From Nitrososphaerota archaeon (GTDB lineage Archaea; Thermoproteota; Nitrososphaeria_A; Caldarchaeales; JAVZCJ01), in NCBI GenBank assembly GCA_038817485.1, contig JAWAZL010000009.1, positions 1-51,933 on the forward strand: 51,933 nucleotides of DNA. The letters run 5' to 3'. The notes under the pieces are model-generated. The model searched no databases, was not told the DNA's origin, and saw only the letters and a program-made list of their open reading frames with translations. Numbering within the stretch: position 1 is the first letter of the stretch; each line of letters begins with the position of its first letter. Shown here piece after piece: positions 27,025-35,310 of this stretch. Position numbers and translations under genes: made by a program.

Positions 27025-27169
27025 AATGGTTTAGCCCATAAATTCTTCCTATTGGTCTATACCCAGGATTCTATCGAGGTCATTAATCTTTTCGATTTCC
27101 CTCTTCACTATAGCAAAATACTGCCATAGCTCATTAAAAATTAATATACATGCACTATTCTATAAATAT

Positions 27170-28432
27170 TTGCAGAACCAATTGACAGAACCTATTAAAA
27201 TAAAAAAATCTTCAATAGATAGAAAAATAATTTTAGCTCTTTATCATTATGGAGAATTAAGATTTACAGAATTAAAAAATATAACTGGAGCAAGGAGTAA
27301 ATCAAATTTAATTAATAGATTAAAAATATTAATTGGAGAAGGTTTAATTGAAAAAATAGATGAATTCTATTGCTTAACAGAACTTGGTGAAAAAATTGCT
27401 AAAGAAATACTTAAAGAACAAGAAATTGATGAATTGAAATACTTTAAGAGAAAATTATTTATACTTACTCGTTTAATAAATTGTTTTTCATTTCCATTAA
27501 ATATTAAAATAGAATATAGAATATTAAATCATTATATTTCTCTTCTTTATATTAAAGCATTGCCTAAGAAAATTTCTGAGAATAGTAAAAAATCAATAAA
27601 AAATATTGAGAATATATGGAAAATAATAGAAAAACCTGAAGATATTCAATTGAATGTTCCATTTAGTTGGAAATTTTCAATAAAAGAAGTATTAAAAGAA
27701 ATAGAAAAAGATATAAAAGAAAAAGAAGAAAAGAAAGAGAAAGAATTTTTAATTTTATTTAAAAAACAATTAGAAAATGAAAATATTAATTTAAAATTAT
27801 TTAATGAACTTCATGAATATTCTAAAAATCCAACTTTATGGTATTTAAATAATTTCTTAGAAATATTAAAAATAAAAGAAATATTTATAAAAATGATTTT
27901 AGCAATAATAGGAGCAATAATTGGAACAATCCCATCTTTAATGATATTTTCAATAAATAGATTTTTAATTTTTCCATTATTATTTATGATCATTTCATTA
28001 TTAATGATTAGATTACCGTATGAGTATATTGAAAATGTAACAATTTTACTTTCTTTTGCACAAGATATCATGCAGTCACCACTCACTATAAGAGTTTATA
28101 TTATAGTTGGTATGATGCTTGGAGTATTATATGCTATTCTATATAAGAAAATACCTGGTAAAAATTCGAAAATTAAAGGAATGATATTAATATCATTTTC
28201 ATATTTATCTATTGTAATACTTCCATATTTATTACTTTTAATATTAACTCTATATCATAATATTAAAGGTGATATAATACAATGTTTATTAAGCTTTATA
28301 GTTGGCCCATCTTATGTTTTAATATGTGCATTGTTACATGGTTATATACTAGGATTTTTATGGGATAGAATAATAAAATTAATAGTTTATTTAAAACAAA
28401 AATATTCTATTTTAAAATTAAGAAAAGAATAA
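27170..28432 (+). CDS. Winged-helix DNA-binding protein with C-terminal membrane domain
   Basis: 420 residues. An N-terminal winged helix (about 15-85: KIILALYHYGELRFTELKNITGARSKSNLINRLKILIGEGLIEKID) is followed by a charged helical linker (about 100-235) and a membrane domain with about five transmembrane segments (240-405). It looks like a membrane-tethered transcription regulator. The start is uncertain: TTG 27170 or TTG 27182, with no ATG nearby and a TATA-like ctataaata close upstream. It is cargo of the island. Confidence 0.7.
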   Translation: MQNQLTEPIKIKKSSIDRKIILALYHYGELRFTELKNITGARSKSNLINRLKILIGEGLIEKIDEFYCLTELGEKIAKEILKEQEIDELKYFKRKLFILTRLINCFSFPLNIKIEYRILNHYISLLYIKALPKKISENSKKSIKNIENIWKIIEKPEDIQLNVPFSWKFSIKEVLKEIEKDIKEKEEKKEKEFLILFKKQLENENINLKLFNELHEYSKNPTLWYLNNFLEILKIKEIFIKMILAIIGAIIGTIPSLMIFSINRFLIFPLLFMIISLLMIRLPYEYIENVTILLSFAQDIMQSPLTIRVYIIVGMMLGVLYAILYKKIPGKNSKIKGMILISFSYLSIVILPYLLLLILTLYHNIKGDIIQCLLSFIVGPSYVLICALLHGYILGFLWDRIIKLIVYLKQKYSILKLRKE

Positions 28433-28763
28433 ATAAAAATAATGATAGTGAAAAAGATATAGATGCGATTATAAATATTACAGGATGTGAAATATTAAAA
28501 CAAGTATTACCTTCTTTAAAACAATTTGAAGTAGTAACAATTAGAAAGCAGGAAATTGAAGAATTAATGAAAACAACAAAAGAAAATTATATCCTACAAT
28601 TACATTATTAATTGCTTCTTTAAAACCATACTTTAAAGAAGAAAAATTGAAAAATATTAAAATGAGAAAAATAAAAGAAGTAAAAGAAGATAAAAAAGAA
28701 ATTGATTTTATAAAAATAAAAGAAGAAATAATTAAAAGGATTATGATTAATAAAAATAATTAA
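28433..28763 (+). pseudogene. Broken gene remnant after the winged-helix membrane gene
   Basis: After the TAA of the preceding gene the same frame stays open and codes protein-like text (NNDSEKDIDAIINITGCEIL to MKTTKENY). A frameshift near 28590 switches it to PTITLLIASLKPYFKEEKL and on to a stop at 28761. No proper start codon exists. It is either a lost C-terminal extension of the upstream protein or a separate decayed gene. No family recognised. Confidence 0.5.
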
Positions 28764-28838
28764 AAGAGTATTTTTCAATTAAAGTAATAAATAAAAAATG
28801 AAGTTATTCTTAAGATTATGGATTTTCGCTTTCTAACA

Positions 28839-29393
28839 CTAACCTATAGCTATGAAATGTATTGCACAAGCACCAGCATCATTAGTATAAGCTCTAAACC
28901 AAAAATACGTAGTTGTAACACCTCTACCTAAGTTAATATTATTTGGATCTTCAATATGCCCCCATTCTCCATAAGCTAAAGTTTCTCCAAGAGTAACAAC
29001 TGGTACTACAGAAAAAGTATAACCAAATGATACTTGTTTATAAACCCATGTTTTAGAAGGATTGCCAGTAAATATTCTATAACCATAAATTATTGCTTGA
29101 GGAGATGCACTTTCTGTACATATAACTTCATACTTAATTATTTTTATAGATTCTGGTATTGTTTCATATATTATTCCATTTTCATTCCTTCCTACTTCTC
29201 TATTTAATGCTTCATACTCTATATGAACAATTGTTCCATTTGGAAACCATATTCGAGTTATTCCATATTCTCTAGGTTGTGCCATAGAATTAACATTAAT
29301 CGAGGAAATACTATTGTTTATAAGTATAGTAGTAATACTAATAATAGTGATTATAAAAAATATAGTTTTTATCTTAAATTTATGCATGAACAT
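28839..29393 (-). CDS. Secreted or surface protein, unknown
   Basis: 184 residues with an N-terminal signal/anchor helix (about 10-32) after a basic start (MFMHKFKIK) and a beta-rich exported domain (RIWFPNGTIVHIEYEAL, VYKQVSFGYTFSVVPVVTLGE, TTTYFWFRAYTNDAGACAIHFIAIG). Two cysteines are in the exported part. No known fold recognised. Proximity to a prepilin peptidase invites a pilin-like role, but the N terminus does not clearly show a class III signal peptide. Its A/T-rich upstream region contains attatataaattta, a plausible TATA box. Confidence 0.65.
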   Translation of the reverse strand: MFMHKFKIKTIFFIITIISITTILINNSISSINVNSMAQPREYGITRIWFPNGTIVHIEYEALNREVGRNENGIIYETIPESIKIIKYEVICTESASPQAIIYGYRIFTGNPSKTWVYKQVSFGYTFSVVPVVTLGETLAYGEWGHIEDPNNINLGRGVTTTYFWFRAYTNDAGACAIHFIAIG

Positions 29394-29467
29394 ATTTTTC
29401 TCGATAAAATTATGTAAAAATAAATTTATATAATTTTCGGATATATAATATGTATTTTAAATACATA

Positions 29468-30163
29468 TTAATTATTTTTATAATTAAATAATTTATTAAT
29501 TTCTTTAAAATATTTAATAAATTGAATTCCTTTTGATGATGCTTTATAATATATTTTTCCTTTAATAACTATGCTATCAATAAGTTCATTCATAAGTAAA
29601 AATTCAATATATTTTTTAGCTGTTTTATAATTTAATCCACTATAAAAAGCAATTTCATTAAGATCAAGAAAATCTGATTGCAAATATTCTATTATCTCTG
29701 CACTTATTTCTAATTTTGATCTTTTACGTTTTCTAAATGATTTATGATTAATAGTTGATAACCAATAAAAATCTTTAAAAGGAAAATTATTATGTTTTAA
29801 TTCGTTTTTTGATCTTAATTTATAATTATGGAAAGCTATGCTTTCTTCAACTTTAATTTCCATAATCTTTATTAATTCTATATTACTATAATATGCAAAA
29901 CCATCTTTAAAAATGCAAACTTTAGTAAAGCTTTCATCTTCTTTCATTTGTTTAATTAAAATACATTGAGTAATAATTATTCCTGTAAAACTTTCTTCAT
30001 CAATTTCATAATTTAAGCTAAGTGTATTTAAGTTGTACATTGAGACATTACATAACATAATCGAATTAGTTATTATTAATAATATAATAAAAAATATTGT
30101 TTCAATTATTTTAAATTCATAGAATTTTTCATTTTGCCAGACTAACAAATTACTTAACAACAT
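29468..30163 (-). CDS. Membrane-anchored protein with C-terminal winged helix
   Basis: 231 residues. One N-terminal transmembrane helix (about 20-37), a central region that may face outside, and a basic stretch (FRKRKRSKLEI) followed by a C-terminal winged helix (about 150-222: DLNEIAFYSGLNYKTAKKYIEFLLMNELIDSIVIKGKIYYKASSKG). The wHTH resembles the archaeal type that includes membrane-bound regulators such as ArnR, but there the order and topology differ, so homology is only suggested. It is divergent from the prepilin peptidase gene across 108 bp. Confidence 0.65.
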   Translation of the reverse strand: MLLSNLLVWQNEKFYEFKIIETIFFIILLIITNSIMLCNVSMYNLNTLSLNYEIDEESFTGIIITQCILIKQMKEDESFTKVCIFKDGFAYYSNIELIKIMEIKVEESIAFHNYKLRSKNELKHNNFPFKDFYWLSTINHKSFRKRKRSKLEISAEIIEYLQSDFLDLNEIAFYSGLNYKTAKKYIEFLLMNELIDSIVIKGKIYYKASSKGIQFIKYFKEINKLFNYKNN

Positions 30164-30271
30164 TAAGTAGATATAGAAAAGAGCTCTATATAAAAATTTA
30201 GAATTTTAATTAATATTTGAATAACAAACATCTCTCTTAGAATGTTTATAAAAATAAGGAGAGTATAAAGA

Positions 30272-30979
30272 ATGATTATGTTTAATTATTTAAGAAAAAT
30301 ATTATCTTTAACAATGCTATTAATATGTTCTTATGAAGATATAAAAACAAGAGAAATAAATGATAAAATTTGGATAATATTTTCTCCAATTGGAATATTG
30401 ATTACATTTATAGAATTCTTTTTTAAATTCATAGATTTTTCTTATTTAATATTTTATATTTTATCAATTATTATTGCAACAATTATTTCAATAATAATTT
30501 ATTATTCAAAATTTGTAGGAGGAGCAGATTCAAAAGCATTAATTACATTATCTTTTTTAGATCCAATAAATTTAAATAAGAATATAATTCATCCATTTAA
30601 TTCAATAATTGTTTTAACAAATAGTTGTATAATTTCTTTAATAATTCCATTTTCTATTTTCATTTATAATTTATATAGAATTTTAAATAAAGAAAAAATA
30701 TTTGAAGGATTTGAAAATGAAAAAATATATAGAAAAATATTTGCATTATTTATTGGATATAAAACTAAGAATATTAAAAAAAGATTTGCAACTTCAATTG
30801 AAAAGAAAATTAATAATAAAAAGAAATTTGTTTTTTCTTTATTAGAAAATGAAATAGAATTTGTTTCAGATAAAGATATATGGGTTACTCCAAGTATTTC
30901 ATTAATTGTTTTTATATTATTTGGATATATTATCAGCATTATTTATGGAGATATTTTAAAAATATTTATTCCAATTTAA
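30272..30979 (+). CDS. Archaeal type IV prepilin/preflagellin peptidase (A24)
   Basis: 235-residue membrane protease that removes class III signal peptides from pilins and archaellins. The catalytic aspartates are Asp23 (SYEDIKTREIND) and Asp86 (VGGADSKAL, the GxHyD motif). About six transmembrane segments flank a basic cytoplasmic loop. The ribosome site GGAGAG (30258-30263) lies 8 bp before the ATG. No pilin ATPase or platform gene is in the window, so this copy is isolated within the island. Confidence 0.85.
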   Translation: MIMFNYLRKILSLTMLLICSYEDIKTREINDKIWIIFSPIGILITFIEFFFKFIDFSYLIFYILSIIIATIISIIIYYSKFVGGADSKALITLSFLDPINLNKNIIHPFNSIIVLTNSCIISLIIPFSIFIYNLYRILNKEKIFEGFENEKIYRKIFALFIGYKTKNIKKRFATSIEKKINNKKKFVFSLLENEIEFVSDKDIWVTPSISLIVFILFGYIISIIYGDILKIFIPI

Positions 30980-30997
30980 ACCTTATTAAAAATCTCT

Positions 30998-31321
30998 TTA
31001 TATTATAACTTTAAAACCTAATTTCTTTGAAAGATTAAATACATTCATTTCTTCTAGAACCTCTCTAGTTTTTCCCATCCCACTTCTTTCGGCTAATACT
31101 ATATTTTTTACTTCAATTTCTTTTAGTATTTTTACAATATTTTCAAGAGTATCAATATGAGTTGATGCTGGAAATGGATCAGCACTATTAAAGTTTGCTT
31201 TTAAGGCAATTGTTTTTCCATAATAATCTTTTAAGTTAAATTGCTCAAAAAGTTTTTTTATTCCAAATTTTCTATCATTAGTTTTTATTAAGAAAACTTC
31301 CATATTTTTAAACATTATCAT
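30998..31321 (-). pseudogene. DUF362 (COG2006) protein, N-terminal third, cut off by insertion
   Basis: 107 residues. The text MEVFLIKTNDRKFGIKKL, KTIALKANFNSADPFPAS and NIVLAERSGMGKTREVLEEM is the typical N terminus of DUF362 proteins. It ends at KKLGFKVII followed immediately by TAA, exactly where homologues continue into (V)VLDE. That continuation is found at 24999 and below. The start could be the Met before EVFLIK. The fragment is too short to be a functional family member. Confidence 0.85.
31001..31012. repeat. Direct repeat flanking the 6-kb insertion, right copy
   Basis: TATTATAACTTT, partner of TACTACAACTTT at 24988-24999 (10 of 12 identical). It codes the K-V-I-I at the broken end of the N-terminal DUF362 fragment. 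Confidence 0.55.
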
Positions 31322-31466
31322 GAATCAGAAATAGCACATACGTATTTAAACATTCTATTTATCTACTAGAAATAAAATATTTAAATTCTTAAATAAAATT
31401 TATTTTTAATCAAATTAAAGTAAAGTATGTATATATCTTTTGGAAATTTTTTAATAGGGTTAGAAA

Positions 31467-32065
31467 ATGTTAGATTGGTTAGAATATACTTTATATAGTT
31501 TAAGTGTTTGTCTTTTAATATTTATTGTTCCGGGTCAAATATTCTTTCTTTCCTTAAACGAAGGAATGAAAAGTATTAAAAAATGGATTTTTAATGCTTT
31601 TGGGTGTGATTACTGCTCAATTTTTTCTAATAATTTTACTTGAAATCGGGGCAATATACTTATTGAATGAATATATTTTTCATTAATATAGCTGGCACTA
31701 TAATATTAATATGGCTTGTTTTTCAGCTATTTATTCAAACATAAAAGGTATCAAAACATGCATTACTAAAAGCTCCTATCAAAGTTCATATGTGCGTGGA
31801 TTATTTTTAACGCTTTTTAATCCTCCATTTATAATATGGTTTATTACAGTGGGTTTCTCACTTCTAAATAAAGGAATAGAAACCTTAGGCAATATTGCAC
31901 ATTTAATATTGTTTTTTCTATAATTGGAGGATCAGCAATAGTTTCCTTAATATTAATATTTTTAGCTGCTTATAGTCGTAAACCATTTGGAGAAAAAGGA
32001 CTTAGACTTTTATCATTTTTCTCAGGAGTAGCTTTTATAATATTAGCATTTAAATTATTACTTTA
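31467..32065 (+). pseudogene. LysE-type exporter, several frameshifts
   Basis: A decayed LysE/RhtB-family amino-acid exporter. Pieces in order: MLDWLEYTLYSLSVCLLIF with PGQIFFLSLNEGMK; then, in another frame, LLGVITAQFFLIILLEIGAIYL; INIAGTIILIWLVFQLF; then GLFLTLFNPPFIIWFITVG (the NPP/P motif of the family); and finally IIGGSAIVSLILIFLAAYSRK to the stop at 32065. At least three frame changes are needed, several in T-runs (for example 31910-31916), so it is either a true pseudogene or several assembly errors. Confidence 0.75.
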
Positions 32066-32091
32066 AATTTTAATTTTTATTTAAATAAAAA

Positions 32092-32460
32092 TTAAAATAA
32101 TGATTCGTCATTTATAGAAACTTTCCATAAATCTAATGAAAGTTTTTTAATAATCCATGTTTTCCTTTTACCTTTAAATCTTATAGCTAATAGTGGGATT
32201 GCTCCACATTTTTCAGCAGTATTAATTAATTCTATGAATCTTTCTTTTATTCCAGGTTTATCAGAAACATAATATATATTATCTTTTGTAGATTTAATTT
32301 CAACAAGATAACCTTGCCCATCTTTAATTAAAACAACGTCGCAAACGGATTTTTGTCTAAGCCCACTACCAGCAACTCTTTCTGCATGAAACCCTTTACT
32401 TTCAGCATATTCGCAAAATTCTCTTTCGTATTGAGATGCACTTTTTTTCAATTTCATCAA
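32092..32460 (-). CDS. hjc: Holliday junction resolvase, archaeal Hjc type
   Basis: 122 residues. The family pattern is a basic N terminus with Glu in the first helix (SQYEREFCEYAESKGFHAERVAGSG), then Asp in CDVVLIKDGQGYLVEIKST, where D, E and K make the PD-(D/E)xK active site. Hjc cuts four-way DNA junctions in recombination together with RadA. Length is typical. The start is probably the first or second Met (MMKLKK). Confidence 0.85.
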   Translation of the reverse strand: MMKLKKSASQYEREFCEYAESKGFHAERVAGSGLRQKSVCDVVLIKDGQGYLVEIKSTKDNIYYVSDKPGIKERFIELINTAEKCGAIPLLAIRFKGKRKTWIIKKLSLDLWKVSINDESLF

Positions 32461-32928
32461 CCTTATATTCGACTATTCCAAATTCTAACTTTTAATTTCT
32501 TCTATTTAATATTAATATTATTGTTTAAGATTTTTTATTTCATTATCATTTAATCTTTAAAAATTCTGTACTTTTTAAGTTTAAAAAATAATTAAAATTT
32601 TTTATAAAGAATATTTTTTTATCTTTTTATGCTAACGAGGGAATTTAGAGAAAAATCCTTATTAATAAAACTGCTATGAAACCCCCGGACCTTAGAGTGG
32701 AAGTTTAAGTAATAGTAGTTTTGTTACTACTTAGTTAATACCTACGAAAGGTTGCTTATATTCCATTTTACTTTTGAAATATAATAAGCTTTTTGAGAGA
32801 ATAAACTGTAGGGGATATTCCAGAAAAAACTATTTTTATTAATATTTCCCCAATAGGAGAAGGATAAAAAGGATTTGTAAAACGAAATCTTTATTAACTT
32901 CTAATAAAGATATTTATAACGATGTGAT
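32461..32928. other. Gene-free stretch with possible structured sequence
   Basis: The sequence is A/T-rich except around 32670-32700, where aaacccccggacc stands out, followed by a partial hairpin (taagta...tactta, about 32711-32737) and cctacgaaagg. A 16-codon frame starts at 32630 (MLTREFREKSLL) and may be a gene remnant. I cannot assign any of this; a small RNA or an old insertion-sequence end are both possible. Confidence 0.25.
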
Positions 32929-33006
32929 ATGCCTAGAAAGAAGAAGGGGGCAAAAAAGGAAGAAAAACCTAAAGAGGCAGGAGCAGAGGCTAAACCCTGC
33001 TCTTAG
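32929..33006 (+). CDS. Possible 25-residue basic peptide
   Basis: ATG 32929 opens a 25-codon frame, MPRKKKGAKKEEKPKEAG followed by AEAKPCS, ending at TAG. Composition (lysine, glutamate, alanine, proline) and codons are unlike the surrounding A/T-rich noise and resemble the tails of small ribosomal or nucleic-acid-binding proteins. It could also be the remnant start of a longer gene. A TATA-like tatttataa lies about 10-18 bp upstream. Confidence 0.35.
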   Translation: MPRKKKGAKKEEKPKEAGAEAKPCS

Positions 33007-33085
33007 TCTCTTATATTTTTTATAACTTAGGAAAATTATGATTAATATTTCCAATATTTCATTATTGTATTATCTCTATATATTA

Positions 33086-34126
33086 TTAAAGACATTTAAT
33101 TTTATTTAAAGTTTCATAATCTTTTTCCGTTTTTGCGAATAATCCAAAATTACCTAGCTTAATATTTTTTAATCCAGAATCCTTTGCAGCATAATAAGCT
33201 TCAATCATTTGCTGAAAATTTGGTGGAGAAATATCAATTAACTTATATTCTGGGAAAAATGCCAAAATAGTAAAAGGTATGTTTGAATCAACTTGAGCTA
33301 ATAATTCTGCAATTTTTTTAATTTGATCTGTTTCCACCCATCCAGGAATATATAAAGATGCAACTTCTAAAACAAAACCTCTATCTTTAATTTCTTCTGG
33401 TAGTTTTAAAATCCATTTATTTGAAACTCCTGTTAATTTCCTATGAATTTCATTATCATAAGCCTTAATATCGAGCCAAAAAGCATCTATTCCAGCATCT
33501 TTAAATAAATCTAAATTTTTTGGTGTAAGGCCATAACCATTTGTTTCAAATAAAACCCATAAATCTTTATTTAAGCTTTTAATTTCTTTCGTAGATTCTA
33601 TATACCATTCCGGTTGACAAGCTAGATCTCCACCCGTAAAAGATATTATATTTCTAGCAGGACCCCATGTTAAATCATCAAGCAAAGTTATTTTTTCAAT
33701 TTCTAGCTTTTTTGGGCAATATTTAGACCTTTTTCCTATTATAATACAAGAGCCACATGCACGACAAAGCTCAGAAGCATGCCAACTTGTTGCATGCTCT
33801 CTAGGCTCTTTATACATATTATCCTTGTTTATTTCAGCATAATTTAAAGCAATTTTTGCTATATCTTTTGGGGACATCCATTCTCCTGAAGCATATTTTG
33901 TAAAACGCCAAGAATGACATTTTAAACAATTCCAATTACAACCTGATTGATAAATCGATAAATAGCATTCAGGTGCTTTATGAGCATAAGAATGAATTAA
34001 TCTATAAGGAATATTATTTTCCCATTTAAGTGTAATTCTACAAGCTAAATCTTTCTTTCCATTATAAAAAGTTAAACAACTTCCTGGCTCGAATCCCTGC
34101 TCAATTAAACGACATTTTCCATTCAT
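33086..34126 (-). CDS. Radical SAM protein, activating-enzyme-like, with ferredoxin-type cysteines
   Basis: 346 residues. The radical-SAM [4Fe-4S] cysteines are Cys63, Cys67 and Cys70 (CNWNCLKC). A second cysteine group follows near 118-137 (CRACGSC...YCP), as in glycyl-radical-enzyme activases with an extra cluster. Later FTGGDLACQPEWYIE is the GGE-like SAM-binding motif. It resembles the PflA/COG1180 group, but no glycyl radical enzyme lies nearby, so the partner is unknown. Confidence 0.8.
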   Translation of the reverse strand: MNGKCRLIEQGFEPGSCLTFYNGKKDLACRITLKWENNIPYRLIHSYAHKAPECYLSIYQSGCNWNCLKCHSWRFTKYASGEWMSPKDIAKIALNYAEINKDNMYKEPREHATSWHASELCRACGSCIIIGKRSKYCPKKLEIEKITLLDDLTWGPARNIISFTGGDLACQPEWYIESTKEIKSLNKDLWVLFETNGYGLTPKNLDLFKDAGIDAFWLDIKAYDNEIHRKLTGVSNKWILKLPEEIKDRGFVLEVASLYIPGWVETDQIKKIAELLAQVDSNIPFTILAFFPEYKLIDISPPNFQQMIEAYYAAKDSGLKNIKLGNFGLFAKTEKDYETLNKIKCL

Positions 34127-34189
34127 TTTATTCTATTTTAATGAATTAATAGTAAAAGATTAAATTTTAATATTATACTCCATATTTTT

Positions 34190-35149
34190 ATGGAAAGATT
34201 AAGTTTGCAAAAAATTATTCTTGGAAATCTTCCTTTAATTGGTATAAGCTATCAAGGTAAGCAAAAAGATGAAGAATACAAAGAAAGATTTTCAAATAAA
34301 GAAGAAATCAAGAAAGTTATGAAAGTTGCCCTTAATTTTGGATTAAGATATTTTGCCGCTTCCTCTCATGATTTTAATGAACTTTCTCCAATTTATCTTA
34401 ATGCAATAAAAGAATTGGAAGAAGATGAAGGGATAGAGATTTTTCTTATTCCATGTATGAAAATTCCATTAAAATTAGGAAAAGAAGAAATTAACGATTA
34501 TAGAAGATGGGCTACTCATTTAAATTATGAAGTTGAAAAATTTGGAAAAGAAATTATAGAGAATTATTTTAATGATCCTATATTAAATTGTCGCTATAAA
34601 TGGAAAGAAAATCTTAAAATAGCTAAACCTTATAGTTTAAAAGAATTAGAAAAAGAATTAAAAATAGATTGGGAAAAATGGGAAAATAATATTTATAAAT
34701 TTTCTGATTATAAAATAGCATGGATCGAGCTTGGTTCAGAATCTGATTTTATTATTATTTCTAGAATTGATTTATTGGAAGAATTAATAGACAGAACTCT
34801 TGATATTGGTTATAGAGTTTTATTAGGATCACATCATTTTGGAGTTTCTTCTTCAATAATAGAAGAAGAAAAAATAAGAAAGTTTGATGGTTATGTTACT
34901 CCAATTAATAAACTTGGAGTAATGATGTTTCCAAATAAAAAAGAAGTTGAAAATAATATAATGAAAATTAAAGAAAGTGGTAAAATTATAATTGCTATTA
35001 AACCTTTTGCTGGAGGAAGAATAAAGCCAAAAGAAGCATTAGATTACGTATATAAAAAAATGAAAGTAAGTTCATGTATGATAGGGGTTGGTTCTATTGA
35101 AGAAGCAGAGGAAGATTTTAAGATAGCGAAAAATATTTTAAAAATTTAG
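34190..35149 (+). CDS. Putative TIM-barrel protein, aldo-keto-reductase-like C terminus, unknown
   Basis: 319 residues, soluble. Alternating strands and helices fit a TIM barrel (RYFAASSHDFNE, IAWIELGSESDF, YRVLLGSHHFGVSS, KIIIAIKPFAGGRIKP, SSCMIGVGSIEEAEEDF). The final strands recall aldo-keto reductases, but the catalytic Tyr/Lys/His set is not evident. An XylE-like sugar-epimerase fold is also possible. It is divergent from the radical-SAM gene across 63 bp and looks leaderless. Confidence 0.6.
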   Translation: MERLSLQKIILGNLPLIGISYQGKQKDEEYKERFSNKEEIKKVMKVALNFGLRYFAASSHDFNELSPIYLNAIKELEEDEGIEIFLIPCMKIPLKLGKEEINDYRRWATHLNYEVEKFGKEIIENYFNDPILNCRYKWKENLKIAKPYSLKELEKELKIDWEKWENNIYKFSDYKIAWIELGSESDFIIISRIDLLEELIDRTLDIGYRVLLGSHHFGVSSSIIEEEKIRKFDGYVTPINKLGVMMFPNKKEVENNIMKIKESGKIIIAIKPFAGGRIKPKEALDYVYKKMKVSSCMIGVGSIEEAEEDFKIAKNILKI

Positions 35150-35310
35150 CTATTTGCAAAATATTTTTGAAAAAAGTAAGTATGAAAAAATAAAAACTAA
35201 AATAAATATTATAATCCATGCTATTAACCATTTCTTATATTTTCTAATCATTTTTAAACTAAAAGTTTTTAATATTTTTAAATATTTAAACTTAATCAAG
35301 TTGAGATAAA

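Larger units (their letters stand above)
25000..31000. mobile_element. 6-kb inserted island interrupting a DUF362 gene
   Basis: The two halves of one DUF362 gene lie on either side of this segment in the same orientation. Cargo from left to right: tnpB element with omega-RNA, inverted mini-element, hairpin and structured-RNA region, winged-helix membrane protein, gene remnant, secreted protein, second winged-helix membrane protein, type IV prepilin peptidase. No integrase or TnpA transposase is seen inside. The protein genes between 27.1 and 31.0 kb are even more A/T-rich than the surroundings. The insertion is a strong inference from the split gene; its mechanism is unknown. Confidence 0.75.

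Noticed and set aside
26940-27160. Missing N-terminal part of the DUF362 gene beside the tnpB element
   Set aside because: I read the minus strand here for DUF362 text and found only a 30-codon unrelated frame; the missing part is at 30998-31321.
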